This document shows, piece by piece, positions 39,091 through 51,608 of a DNA stretch of 64,000 bases. Positions within the stretch are counted from its first letter, which is position 1; every line of letters starts with the position of its first letter. This stretch comes from Megalonaias nervosa (lineage: Eukaryota > Mollusca > Bivalvia > Unionida > Unionidae): NCBI GenBank assembly GCA_016617855.1, contig JAECUM010003271.1, positions 42,102 to 106,101 on the forward strand. Direction: 5' to 3'. The notes under the pieces are model-generated. The model made no database searches. It was not told the DNA's origin and was given only the letters and a program-made list of their open reading frames with translations. The position numbers and the translations under genes were made by a program.

Positions 39091-39420
39091 AAATCGACCT
39101 ATTTTATATAATTACAGATGTACATGGACGTGTAATACCTGTCACGTTGTTAACGTGAGAAATCCTGCTTACGCGACATATTATGGAACAGGCCTCGGTG
39201 AAATTATTCGTTGATTTGTACTGGCACGAATGTTGCTCGTGGCAGTATCATCGCGCGCTGTACCAATTGCTATACATATTCGAATGCGAGTCTTTAACAT
39301 TCGTAAAAACATTGCTCGAGATTAAAATTATTAATGTTAGATTCGATGACTGCAATCTGGCGATGGGTAGCTGATTACATCTAACGACGACAATCCGTCA
39401 CGGAGAAGGTATTAGAAAAA
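39090..39420 (+). pseudogene. Remnant of minor virion protein-like gene (second copy)
   Basis: Contains an NPAYATYYGTGLG-type fragment at about 39160-39205, shared with 8.43-8.48 kb. It follows the penton-like C-terminus as it does in the first relic, so the gene order is conserved between the two old copies. Confidence 0.5.
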
Positions 39421-42094
39421 TTAATATTGTATAAACAATGGATTACTTCAAAGATGTATCAGATCCCGCATTTAACATTCATCTGTGTTGGTGGATCGAA
39501 GTAAAGGAGAGTCTCAGTATTACTCATACATAACCATTCAAAGATAGAATGCCAAGTTCAGGAAAAATCTAGAGTATTTCTCCTATATCCCGCATTCATG
39601 GATATTGATGGAAAAATTGTACAGAATGACGATGGCGGTAAATTTTTTCTTGACAACATCAACTCAGCCACAACGAGTCATGGACTCGCTCAATACAGCA
39701 ATGATTAAACGAGAACCGCTGGTCTAGCTATGATGTTTGTCAAAGATGCAAATGATCATGCAGACCATATATGTCATTTAATTGGACGACCTAATAAGCT
39801 TGCCCCATCAAATGATGCATAAGTAATCCTGACCTCAACCTTAGATTTGTACAGTGTCCATCACAACTAACTTGCGATTCATTAAAGTTTAGGAGTTAAA
39901 CACACATTCACCTTGTTTATTAAGAACAACTCCACCTGTACAGTTTGGCGTGAAGCAGGTGCCGCTCCTGGTAAAAGTTGTCAAAATTGACTTTGTGATT
40001 GCATGTGCTGACCCTTTCACTAACTGCATAATTACGTTTGTTATCATTTATATATTCTTTAAACGCTTCAACAATTTCAATTCTAGCACATAACACGGAC
40101 TCGAACCCACCAACTAATATTGGCAATTAAGTACCCAACATGGTCTTATCGCTATAAGGCACATGTTCTTAGCGTTTCAAGAGACAAAGCGATGTGATAA
40201 CTATGAGCGTAGCAAAATGAGATTTGACAACTTAGACTTGACTGAGGTTTCGTTGCGGTTAGATGGTCATCATGAACGTTCTGAAGAAATTCAGCTTAAC
40301 TATGCATCAGCCACTCTTCACATTGCACGGGCATATCACAACCTGTGGTCGCATATGGACTATCATCAAAACCTTGACGCTAGTTTGTAAATTTCCCAAC
40401 AAGACTTCCGTACATTATGCCCAATTTATTATTTTTCAATGGAACACCTGCAGCTGTACAGCCACTCCGTTGTCTACATGTATTTTCATGCAAGTTTGGT
40501 GCACTTCTCCATGGAATCACTCATTACAGTTACATTGCTATTGTAGGAGGGTGCGGGTTATCGAATGAGGGTCGCTGATACGCATATGGAAAATTCATAA
40601 TGAACCTGTTATATATTCAATAATAATGTCCTGAAGTAAAAGTCGGCCTTAGTGAAAATCAGCTGGAAAAAATACAAAACGCCATAACAAAACTTGTGTG
40701 TCACATTCGAACTTTCTTCAACAATATTAACTGGAAATGCCCTGTGTAGATAATGAAAACACAATTCAACAAGCCTAATCCTGCCAAACACAGTACCACC
40801 TCGGTGGTGCTCAAATTATCCAAGGCAGAGGGGAGGCAATATGCGTTGTTAGCAGCAGTAGCGCCAGAAGTTGCGAATGGGGATGTCTGAACAGGATGTG
40901 GGATGACGTTAATAAGAGCAATCGATGGACGCATAGCGTCTGGTGGACGTTTTAGTCTATAGAAAAGGAAAAGGCCTTCGTTTACTAGGAACGAGTTGTC
41001 GAATACCATCGGTAGGGATCCTCAGTTCCCGGTACAACACTGTATGACTGCTTGTTTATGGGCCATCTCACTTACGTGGGCCAATAGCATTAATAGTCCA
41101 TGGGTTACACAAATTATATGGCTTGCTTGATAAATTTAGCAAAAGTCATGGGGGATGGAGGCTGTGATTCATATAGGATCAAAAAGGGCACAATTGCTGT
41201 TTTGATACTACAACAGCTTATGTCGCTATAGTGTATACGTCAAAAAGTTCCTATATTGGAACTCAGCCTACATCACAAAAATGTTTACGTCAAACAATAT
41301 TTAAGTACAGATTATATCAAAACAGTGTATATGTAAAAAAAACCCATTGTATTCGACCATATTATGTATATTTTTCTTAAAGATGCATATTAATGAAATT
41401 ATTAAGCGCACCGAAGGTCCTGAGAAATGTATCATGCAAAACAGGCATAACCTGTTAAAATGAACATAATTTTCAAGCTAATTTCTTTGTATATAATTTA
41501 ATACTTTCAAGAAGAGACACCAGTACTTATATAATTGTCTCATCAATATAAAATCTTAGTACCATGTGTCGTGTATGGTCGAATTCGTTAATAAACAAAC
41601 TTAACCTAAATCATATGGCAAGCGCTTTCTTGAGTTGAAAAGGAGCATTTAAGACACAATATCTAAATAGGGAAATAGGCGGACTAAACAAATGAATTGT
41701 TCCTGCGTTGCTAAAACACAATGCCTCAAGTCACATGTCATACTCGGGAACTCGGTAGCAAACGTGATACATTCCCTAGGTGAGTCTAATGACTATAAAT
41801 AAAACACCGCGTAGCTGTCCTACTACTAGTAACGCCCAAATATTGCGGCGAGTCCTTGATGTGCGCAAACTATTTTTTATTTGGATCTTACTTCATCTGA
41901 ATCACAGTTTATTACCTAGGTGAGTTATCTTCAGCATAAGTTCTTGGGAGTACTGATTGTGTGGGTACTCACTTGCACTCTCTGGCTAATCTTATTTACA
42001 CTTTGAAAATGCTACCTAGAAAAGTATAACTGAACGAAGTAGCTTATTTGATGAGGATATATTTCAGCATAGGTTAATGCTGTAATTCCATGAA
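39421..42094. other. Intergenic DNA with possible tail of the Polinton relic
   Basis: 39455-39830 still reads short phage/virus-like pieces such as FMDIDGKIVQNDDGGKFFLD with stops, probably the end of relic 3. 40.2-42.1 kb shows nothing recognisable; a 102-codon minus frame at 40701-41009 has no known relatives that I recognise. Confidence 0.35.
40065..40160 (-). mobile_element. Possible tRNA-derived SINE head
   Basis: On the minus strand GGTTCGAGTCC (B-box match, about 40090-40105) is preceded at tRNA-like distance by a weak A-box-like stretch near 40140-40158. No clear body. Confidence 0.3.
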
Positions 42095-42245
42095 TATATA
42101 TGTACATTAAGTTCGGTCATTTACTTGTCATGAAATGTAAATGACCCTTTATTAAACTGGCAATTGTCACAGTGACTGGCTAAATAGAAAAATGCCCATA
42201 GATCCAGTAGTGTGTAGTACATATTTACATGAATAAAAAAACACC
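42095..42245 (-). repeat. Inverted fragment of the 44.7-51.2 kb low-copy repeat
   Basis: Read on the minus strand it carries the repeat landmarks TACTACACACTACTGGATC and CATTTCATGACAAGTAAATG in the same order and spacing as the direct copies. Confidence 0.75.
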
Positions 42246-42569
42246 TCTTTATAATGTAACTTGTATAGCCTCCATAATTATTTATGTATGACACATACAT
42301 TCACAGCTTTACTTGCAATACTTGAAATAAATGGCACTAAGAAAGCGTTTTAACGATCAGCTGACAGTATCAATAATACATAAACAATTGCCACCAAAAG
42401 CAAAGCAGTAGAATACATTAAACAATTATACAGTAAGATGTTGGATCGTATTAGGAGAAGTTCTAACGTTAGTTTGCATAAGTCTTGTCTCCTGTAATAT
42501 GTTTCACTTTTATGCTTAAGACTATGTCCTTCCTAACAAAATATGAAAAGGTAGTTGAGTAAATATATT

Positions 42570-43508
42570 TGTTACGTGTAGGCTCGTACAAAAGTAACAA
42601 AAGAAAAGAATGAAGTCAACAAGCTTTGTAAATTTAACAAAATAATTTATTTTCCTAGAAAACAAGGTAAAAATATGAAATAGGACTTACAGTTTGTGAA
42701 TCTAATCCAAAAATTAATCCTAGAATTCAAAAATATAAGTCCTGTCACTAAAAAGTTCTAATTGAATCCAAGTTCGAATTTCGATGAATTTCCAATATGG
42801 AAGGCGATGTCGTCAGATGAGGTCGTTGGACTGATGGCAACAGTTCCTCGTTGAATCACAATTTATAATGTTCCAGTTTAGAATTCAGAATATATTTCCA
42901 CTAAATGTCTTTGTCTAAGAATTTTTATAAAGAAGACGAGTATTTTCCAGGGTGAATAAATTATTTTAAATAAAAAACTCAAATCAAATGGCAACAACAG
43001 GAATACTTTTCGGCCTGAAGGTATAATTTACGACTAAACTAGAAAACACTGAGATTGAGAATTAAACCCAACTGAAACGTCATTTTGACACTCGCGATGG
43101 GTCACATGATCATTTACTTTGTCCGAACAGCGCAGTAAAAAATATGTCAATTATCACGTAGGCTAGAATAGCCCTATCTAAGAATCAGATTCCCACACTG
43201 GAAATAAATTTAAAAATAAAACTGTTTACAACAGACTAACACGTGGGCTGAACATGACCTTGGTATTTGATCAATCATTTTCACTCAATATTTACAAAAT
43301 CGGAACCAAGGTCAAGAACTAGGTTAACTAAAATTAAAACTGAGCAATAGACTGCGTGTTTATCAGGTCAAAACAGAAAACTGAATTTTCCGAAAAAAAG
43401 TCAAATCCAGTGAATAAAGTTATCATTACAATAACGGAATGAAATAAAAATAAAATAAGAGAGAATTTAAAACTAATACACAAGCAATTAAATTACATAT
43501 ACGTAACA
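42570..43508. mobile_element. Solo LTR, 939 bp
   Basis: Starts TGTTACGTGT and ends ATACGTAACA (TG...CA with a 7-bp terminal inverted repeat). It is flanked on both sides by ATATT, a perfect 5-bp target duplication. No internal region, so recombination between two LTRs of a Gypsy-like element is the likely origin. Orientation not determined. Confidence 0.85.
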
Positions 43509-43789
43509 ATATTATTTATTATACATTAGTAATTTTATTTATTATATATGCACATATATTGTATACATTTTGTGGCCTCTGAGAAGAAATATATAGTTCG
43601 TTTGAGTAAACCTATAATTTCATTTTCACACGGTAGTGCACATAATATTTTGTGATCTTATCAGCAGTATTAATCATTTCGTAACGTAAAGATCTAGTTG
43701 AAAAAAGAAAACAGTGTGCTTGTGAGGGTGAGTCCCTTATACAATTTTTTCAAGAGGAGCTGGTTCGGGAGAAGGATCAGAAACTACAA

Positions 43790-44290
43790 TTAAATGAATA
43801 TATACAGGTGGGGAGGAAAATACAGAACTGAAGAAGCCGGCAGAGAAGGAAAAGACAGAGTGTGTAAGGAAAGAAGATATGGACATAATAGAACAGGTAA
43901 AATAACCAGAGTGAATGAAGTTATATAGGGAGAAACAAGCAAAGTTAGAAGTCATAGATTTAGAAGACACTACCATGGATGGGGAGCATAAAATAATATT
44001 AAAATTACCACTAACTAAAAGGATGGTGAGAACGGTTCTGACTAAACCAAGTTGGGAGGTCCATAATTACCCCCCCCCCCTTGAAGACGATAAGGACAAA
44101 ATGGATAGGTGTCTACACAGGTTTGAAAGATATGTCATCGTCCTAAAGTGAACGAAGGATGATTAGTCATTCCATCTCAGCGCATTCCTAAAGAGTAAAA
44201 CGCTAAATGTGTTACCGCGTATTCCCGTGAAGGACGCACTTATAGGGGTATTTCTTAAGAGATTATGAATGAATCCGAGACCACACTCGT
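43790..44290 (+). pseudogene. LTR-retrotransposon gag remnant
   Basis: The + strand reads DKMDRCLHRFERYVIVLK, then past a stop and a shift HLSAFLKSKTLNVL and PVKDAL. This is the pattern of the gag capsid region of Gypsy-type elements (RFERYA..W..HLSALLKGKALDVY). A C9 run sits at 44070-44079. It is not part of the solo LTR, which has its own intact target duplication. Confidence 0.65.
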
Positions 44291-44599
44291 GAGCATAAAG
44301 TAAAATAATAGATTTAATTTAATGCTGCAGACCGAGTTAAAGAACTGGAATAAAGATAATGATGTCGTTCGTATGATGTCGTTCCTAACTGGGAACAATC
44401 AGAACAATTAACTTTAAAAAGTAATCAAACAAGAACCAACATTTAATTTATAAATAAAAATGATTAATATATGAATTTATTATCATGGATATCAACGTTT
44501 AGAATTTACACAAGTATGCACGATCTATGATTCCGTGAACAAAGGTGATCAAAGTATAGAAGCTGAAAAAGTATTTGAATAATTTTTCATCTACAAATA

Positions 44600-44600
<1 letters not shown>

Positions 44601-44679
<79 letters not shown>
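44601..44679. repeat. (TA)n microsatellite
   Basis: About 39 TA units. Confidence 0.97.
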
Positions 44680-44681
<2 letters not shown>

Positions 44682-44699
44682 GACTTTCACTTACAAAGT

Positions 44700-47600
44700 G
44701 ATACTGATATATATTTTGTTTCACTCACACCAGTTATGGAGGTACATTTGACATATATTCAAATATCTATATCCCATATATATACATTACACATCACTGG
44801 AACTAATACATCTTTTTCATGTAGTCAATTACCGTGCCAATCGACCACTTACAAAAAGTCAATTACAATTCATGTTAGAAGTAAATGACCGAACTTAATA
44901 TACTATTGCATAGACCAGTTTTTCACCTTAAACATAATTCGAGAAAACAACACCTTTTGGGATATTTTGTCTTAATTGTAATTACGTCAGTTTATGAGAT
45001 AACATCATCAATCTGAGATGCAATATATCACTGAATGCCTGATTTTGTTTACTTTCTTTTGCATACAGTAAAATTCTGCAGAGAGGTGAAGTTTGTACCT
45101 TGACAGATAATAATCCGAAACACTTAAACTGAAAAAAATTACCCCGATATTTGAATGTACTTTAGATGAAATAAATCATAATACGAAAATGTGGGATTTG
45201 AGAGCAACAAGACAGCAACAAGGACAGCCTGAGTTACCTTCGCCATCCGCATCAATATTGTTTCCAAATTGCAAAATCTTGTGGAAAGAAGGGAAGGGAT
45301 GGCTTGAAATTGGTACCATTGTACATATTAAAACATTTTGAGTTCAATTTGAATTCTGAAGGTAGTTTATTTCTTCGATGACTGAATACCATGTGGAACT
45401 GATCGGATGCAGACAATAGAAATACCGTACTCATGTGTGTGACAGGTGTAGTAAATCACTCTGCTGTGGAACGAACTGTAAATGGAAATATTAAATGCTT
45501 TTCTGCCCACATCCTACTCTGAAAATAAAAATTACATTTTATCTATTATGATTGCTTAATGTAATGTACTGCTTTTGATTGTGATATTTTACATATCATT
45601 TATTCTGAATTTCGCCTTTTCAAAAGCATTCTTAGTGATGCATCAGATATTGTAGGTGAGGTTGCGAATTTGTTGTCGTAACTAAATGATTGTGTAGGTA
45701 GTGTCGAGTACAATAAATGGTGTTTTTGTTGATGTTGTAAATATGCACTACACACCACTGGACCTAAGCGTGCATTTTCTTTTTATAATGTAAAAGATGA
45801 GCATTCACCTTGAGGATCGACAAGTTCCCGACGGATGAATTCCATTTCATGACAGAAGTAAATCACCGAACGTAATGTGTCATCTTACACACAAGGTATT
45901 TTAAAACAAAACCCAAACACTCAAAATATACTTCAAGCAGACAACGCCTTTTGATATCATTGTCTAAAATATTTTTGTATTTTTAAAATATGTTAACTTA
46001 TGGGATTACAGCAATAAATTCAGATCAAATATATCATCGAATAACTGAATTTGCTCAATTTTTTCAAGGTGTTTTTTCCCGAACATAAAATAGAATTAAC
46101 CAGTGTGAGCAAGTGAGCACATCCACAATCAATACTACTAAGAACGTATATTTAATGCAAATTAATCACTTTTTCTGCTACTTTGATGAACTGGGGAATT
46201 TTGAAGTAAATAGAAATTAAATAGTGCACATCGATGAAGCACTGCAATATTTAAAATTTGGGCGTGGGAAGATAGCTACCATGTGCTTTGTCTATAGGCA
46301 TTAGATAATTATTTGGTTTGTTTGAAAATGAGAGCAATGTGTTATACGCAACGTGGTAGCAGATTCGGCCTGTCATGTGTGTCGAATCCGGTAATCCTGG
46401 AGTTGTTTATCACATTTGTCATTGAGGAGCCCGCATGATATTTGATTTGGGTTATTGGAGTGCGTTAGAAACGCAGAAACAAAACCATTGGTTTGCTAAG
46501 CCAATATTCAATTATTTTGTCTTAAGCGATCTATTGTTACTACATCAAAAGCGTCCCGCGTATGATTTAGGTTAAGGCCATTGACTGGACAATGAGACCA
46601 CATACGGCTAAAACATAATATATAGTTGAAATATTTGACCGAGGCCAATATACGGAAATGTTATTATGAACACTACCAAGGATTTATATAAAACTTCTCA
46701 TTCTCACCAATATTTAAAAAAAGCCCTAAAACAAATTGCACTCTTGTGATGACTTGACACTAATTGTCAATATTTCAACATATTTAACTATTTCGAATTG
46801 AATTTTAATTGTGACGATCGATTAATTTTATGAGGTTGTGTACCTTTAAGAATGAGGTGGGTCAAGACAATCGTAGCACTGTATTTATGAGAGTGACAGG
46901 TGTCCATAAAACACTCTACTGTGAAATGAGCTGTGAATGGCAATAATAAACGCATTTCTGCCCACATCCTTACTGAAAACAAAAATTTCGTTTTTTCTAT
47001 TATAATTGCTTAATGTAATGTATTGCTATTGATTGTGGTATTTTACATATAATTTATTTTGTCTTTTGCCCTATCAAAAGTCGTCTTAGTGTCAGGTGCA
47101 TCAGATATTGTAGGTGAGGTTACGAATCTTTTGTCGTACCTAAATAGTTATGTTGGTAGTGACGAGTACAATAAATGGGTAATATTTTGTTTTATTTTTG
47201 TACTACACACCACTGGACCTAAACGCATATTTTCTTTTTAACTGGTAAATTCTGGCAGTAACCGTGACAATCGACAAGTTCTCGACGGATGAATTGCATT
47301 TCATGACAGAAGTAAATCCGTTATTGGCGTGGTCCCTCTCAGAATTAACATCATCTGAGGGACCCCCTAGATCGAAAGTTAAAGGGTTTTCATGTGTTCT
47401 TGTTTCTCCAATATGTATGTGTAATTTGTGTTACTTTTTTTGTATTTTTTATAAAATTTTGATTTTGTTTATTTTGAGTTAGGGGATGTACGCCATTCAA
47501 ATTTGTTGTTTTCCTCAGGTTGTTAATTTTTTGTAATTCTTTTCGTAATATCTTTTTGTTAAAGAGAAATAGAGTTTTAGTTTTTATATTAATCTATAAT

Positions 47601-50600
47601 ACAATAGCACAAGCTGCTTAGTACATAAGTTCAGATCCAGAGTACCTCATGGCGCACGTGCACAACCTGTACTCTCAACAGTGAGCACCATGTGCACGTG
47701 CTGCACGTTTCCACTATTTCAAATAAGTTCACATTATATATAGTTTACAAAGTCCTAATCATTGACAAAAATTATGGTTATAACAAATAGATACCATCTA
47801 AATTACTTAAAGTTTAGTTCTGCATTTCACATTATAAAAAGTTATAACAATAACTATTTTCACATTAATTTAACACTTATAAATTTTTGTAACAAAATTT
47901 TAGAATTACATATTTAGTCTTCAGTTTCATCTCAACGCAAATCTATATACTTACTTTAAAATGTATGTAACAGCTATAGAATAGATAGTAAAAAGTCAAG
48001 GTGAGCAGTCCGAAGATATAGACACCGTCTGTTAGTCTATAGTCAATTTTTTAATAGATATTCACTTGGTAATTTGAACATTATATCTCAGTTTCTACAA
48101 ATTGTCTATCACATTTCTAATAACAAGTCTCTAGACTCAATTTTCTCGAGTTTGGAGTAGTTATATATCGCACTTTTCACATATATCACGTCCAAATTCA
48201 TATTAATCAATTCTTGAAATTGTTCAAAATCTGCTTGCAAAACTTCTATAGTTAAGAATACAAAGATAAAATCTAGTCCTTTTCCGTTCTGAGTCGTTGT
48301 CATATATTCATCCTGTTATCTGTTATTCATAATCTTAAGCATAGTCCTTTATCCTTTTCTTTTTCCATTATTTTCGACACTTCTTTAATCCATTTTTGAT
48401 TCTTACATGTCCTCTTCTATCCATACGACGTTGTTTTTAAGCAGGGGCAATCCATCACGGCCTCCCTCTCTACATGGAAGTGGCAATCCATCTTCTCGGC
48501 GTTCCTTTCTCCCACGTAGCGGCAAACCCTCATGGCATTCACTTCTTTTCGAAAGTTGCACTTCGTCACAAAGTACTGAAGGGACCATCCCGTTGGACAA
48601 AGCCATCACTAAACACCAACCCATGGCAACTTAGGCTAGATTTATTTACCAATGACTTTACTTGTCCAACAGGAGTTTAAGAAGTAAACCACCGAACTTA
48701 ATGTCTCATTTTACACACAAGGTATTTTTAATAGAAACCCCAAACTGAAAATATACTTCAAGGCGACGATATTTTTTGAGGTACTTTGAATAAAATATTT
48801 GTGTGTTTTGGAAATATGTAAACTTATGAGATTACAGCAATAAAGTCAGATCAAATGTATCATCGAATAACTGAATTTGTTCAATTTTGTTTTCAAATGA
48901 ATTTGGGGAATTTTAGGGCAAATGAAAAGTAAATAGTACACATCGGAGAAGCACTGCAGCATTTAGACTTTGGGCGTGGTAAGATACCTACAGTGTGTTT
49001 TGTCTATAGCACTAGATAGTTATTTGGTTTGTTTGCAAATGAGAACAATGTGTCCTAACGCAACGGGGTAGCAGACTCGGCCTGTCATATGTATCGAACC
49101 TGGTATTTCTGTAGTTGTTTGTCACAATTGTCAATGAGGAGCCTGCGTACCGTTTGATTTGGGTTATTGGTGTGCATTAGAAACGCAGACTCGATAATCA
49201 TTGTCAATATTTCAACATAATTAACCATTTTGAGATGAATTTTGATTATGACAGGCGAGCGATTATTTTTATAAGGTTGTATACCCTTGGGAATGAGTTG
49301 GGTCCAGACAATAGTAAAACACTGTATTCATTAGAGTGACAAAGTGTCCGTAAATTACTCTACTGTGGAAGGGGATGTAAATGGCAATAATGAATGCATT
49401 TCTGCCCACATCCTTACTGAAGAAAAAAAATCGCATTTTATCTATTATAATTGTTTAATGTAATGTACTGCTTTTGATTATGATATTTTACATATCATTT
49501 ATTCTGAATTTCGCATTTTCAAAAGCATTCTTAGTGATGCATCAGATATTGTAGGTGAGATTACAAATTTATTTGTCGTACCTAAATAATGTTGTAGGTA
49601 GTGTCGAGTATAATAAATGGTGTTCTTGTTGTTGATGTTGTTGCATATATGCGCTACACACCACTGGACTTCAGCGTGTATTTTCTTTTCATAATGTAAA
49701 AGATAGGTAATCACCATGACTATCGACAAGTTCCCGACGGATGAATTCCATTTCATGACAGAAGTAAATCACTGAACTTAATGTGTCATTTTACACACAA
49801 GGTATTTAAGAAAAACGCTGAAAATATTCCTCAAGGAGGCAACACCGTTTGAGGTGCCTTGCCTAAAATATTTTTGTATTTTTAAAATATGTAAATTTAT
49901 GAGATTACAGCCATAAACTCAGCCATAAACTCAGATCAAATATATCACCGAAGAACTGAATTCATTCAATTTTGTTTTCAAGGTGTGATTTCCTAAGTAA
50001 AAAATAGAACCAGCCAGTGTGGGCAAGCGATTACATCCACAATTAGTATTCCTAAGAACGTATACTTAATGTAACTTAATCATGTTTTCTGTGCTTTTGA
50101 TGAATTGGAGACTTTTAAAGGGTGCACATCGGAGAAGCACCGCAATATTTTGACTTTGGGCGTGGGAAGATAGTTACAGTATGCTTTGTCTATAGGAATT
50201 AGATAGTTGTTTGGTTTGGTAGAAAATGAAATCAATATGTCATAACTCAACGTGGTAGCAGACTCGGCCTATCATGTATATCGAACCCGGTACTCCTGTA
50301 GTTGTTTATCACATTTGTCATACTATTTAGGTTAAGGTTGTTGACTGGACAATGAGACCACATACTGCTAAAACATAATATATATTTCAAACATTTGACC
50401 GAGGTCAATATACGGAATTGTTATTACTACCAGGGATTTATATTACACTTGAAAAACTCATCAACATTTAAAAACACAGCAATCTTGAAACGACTCGATA
50501 TTAATTGTCAATATTTCAACATATTTAACCATTTTAATATGAATTTTAATTATGACGGTCGATTATGTCTATAATGTTGTGGACCCTTTACAAATGAGTT

Positions 50601-51248
50601 GGGTCCAGACAATAGTAACACTGTATTCATGAGAGTGACAGGTGTCCGTACATCACTCTTTTGAGGAAAGAGCTGTAAATGGCAATAATAAAGGCGTTTC
50701 TGCCCATCTCCTTACTGAAAATGAAAAATTGCATGTTATCTATAATAATTGCTTAATGTAATGTACGGCTTTTGATTATGATATTTGACACATCATTTAT
50801 CCTGACTTTTGACCTTTCAAAAGTATTCGTAGTGATAGGTGCGTCATTTAATGGAGGTGATGTTACGATATTTTTGTCGTATCTAAATAATTATGTAGTT
50901 AGTGTCGAGTACGATAAATGGTATTTTGTTGCTGTTGTTGTTGCTGTGTATATGCACTACACACCACTGGACCTAAGCGTGTAGTTTCTCTTTATATTGT
51001 AAAATATAGCCAATCACCTTGACAATCGACAAGTTCCCGACGGATCAGTTCCATTTCATGACAGAAATAAATCACCGAACTTAATGTCATTTTACACACA
51101 AGGTATTTTTTTTTATAAAAAAAAAAACCAACCTTAAAATATACTTCAAGGAGACAACACCGTTTGAAATACTTTGCCTAAAATGTTTATGTATTTTTAA
51201 AATATGTAAATTTATGAGATTACAGCCATAAAATCAGATCATATATAT
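44700..51248 (+). repeat. Diverged tandem low-copy repeat, five direct copies
   Basis: The landmark ACTACACACCACTGGACC recurs near 44786 (diverged), 45746, 47201, 49652 and 50954, each followed by the same tract reading CGACAAGTTCCCGACGG and GACAGAAGTAAATCACCG. Approximate copies: 44.70-45.06 (partial), 45.38-46.77, 46.77-49.20 (interrupted at 47319-48680), 49.20-50.51 and 50.51-51.25 (cut by the Polinton). The full unit is about 1.1-1.45 kb. Two coding-looking pieces persist in some copies (GASDIVGEVTNLLSYLN and TIDKFSTDELHFMTEVN), with stops in others, so this may be a duplicated gene fragment. I do not recognise the family. Confidence 0.85.
47319..48680. mobile_element. Unidentified 1.36-kb insertion in repeat copy 2
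   Basis: Alignment to the other copies shows extra DNA exactly here, flanked by the direct repeat GAAGTAAATC / GAAGTAAACC (9 of 10). There is no terminal inverted repeat. A perfect-looking hairpin GGTCCCTC..GAGGGACC lies 12 bases inside the left end (47331-47364), and an inverted pair of GCACGTGCAC words lies at about 47650-47704. Near 48443-48535 a diverged 36-bp unit starting GGCAATCCATC repeats. No transposase seen. Confidence 0.7.
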
Positions 51249-51349
51249 AGTAGTAAAGGATACCCAGGTTTCTAGCCCAGCCCACCCAAACCACACCCAC
51301 CTCCCTCCCCACCCCCTCCCTCCCCCAAACCTAGGTATCCTTTACTACT
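51249..51349. repeat. Terminal hairpin of the Polinton left end
   Basis: Arms 51249-51271 and 51327-51349 are inverted repeats of 23 bp with one mismatch. The 55-base loop is almost free of G on this strand. The right end of the element is needed to know how far the true terminal inverted repeat runs. Confidence 0.85.
51272..51326 (-). other. G-quadruplex-forming tract in the hairpin loop
   Basis: On the minus strand the loop has runs of three to five G separated by one to three bases (for example GGGGGAGGGAGGGGGTGGGG), a textbook quadruplex pattern. A second C-rich tract follows at 51350-51386. Confidence 0.7.
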
Positions 51350-51405
51350 ACCCTCTTACTCCCACCCCTTTACTACCCCCCCCTCTACACATAAACTTTA
51401 ACTAC

Positions 51406-51560
51406 GTTACCTAATAAGGTATATATATAGCACTTGTTTACCTAATAAGGAAGCCAGGTACACAGGTAACTTATCGAGCATAACAGTAGAAGATATAGCC
51501 ACTTGTTTACCTAATAAGGAAGTCAAATACACAGGTAACATATCAAGAATAACTATTGCA
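51406..51560. repeat. 69-bp subterminal direct repeats
   Basis: TGTTTACCTAATAAGGAAG-type units start near 51431 and 51500, and a partial unit starts at 51406. Each includes TACACAGGTAAC. The unit length is a multiple of three, so a minus-strand frame stays open through them (51407-51640), probably by chance. Confidence 0.85.
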
Positions 51561-51608
51561 TGAGTAACAGACATTGTGTAATTTTTCAGTACGTAATGCG
51601 CATGCGTA

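Noticed and set aside
43790..44290. Gag remnant as internal part of the solo LTR element
   Set aside because: The LTR has matching ATATT duplications on both sides, so the gag lies outside that insertion.
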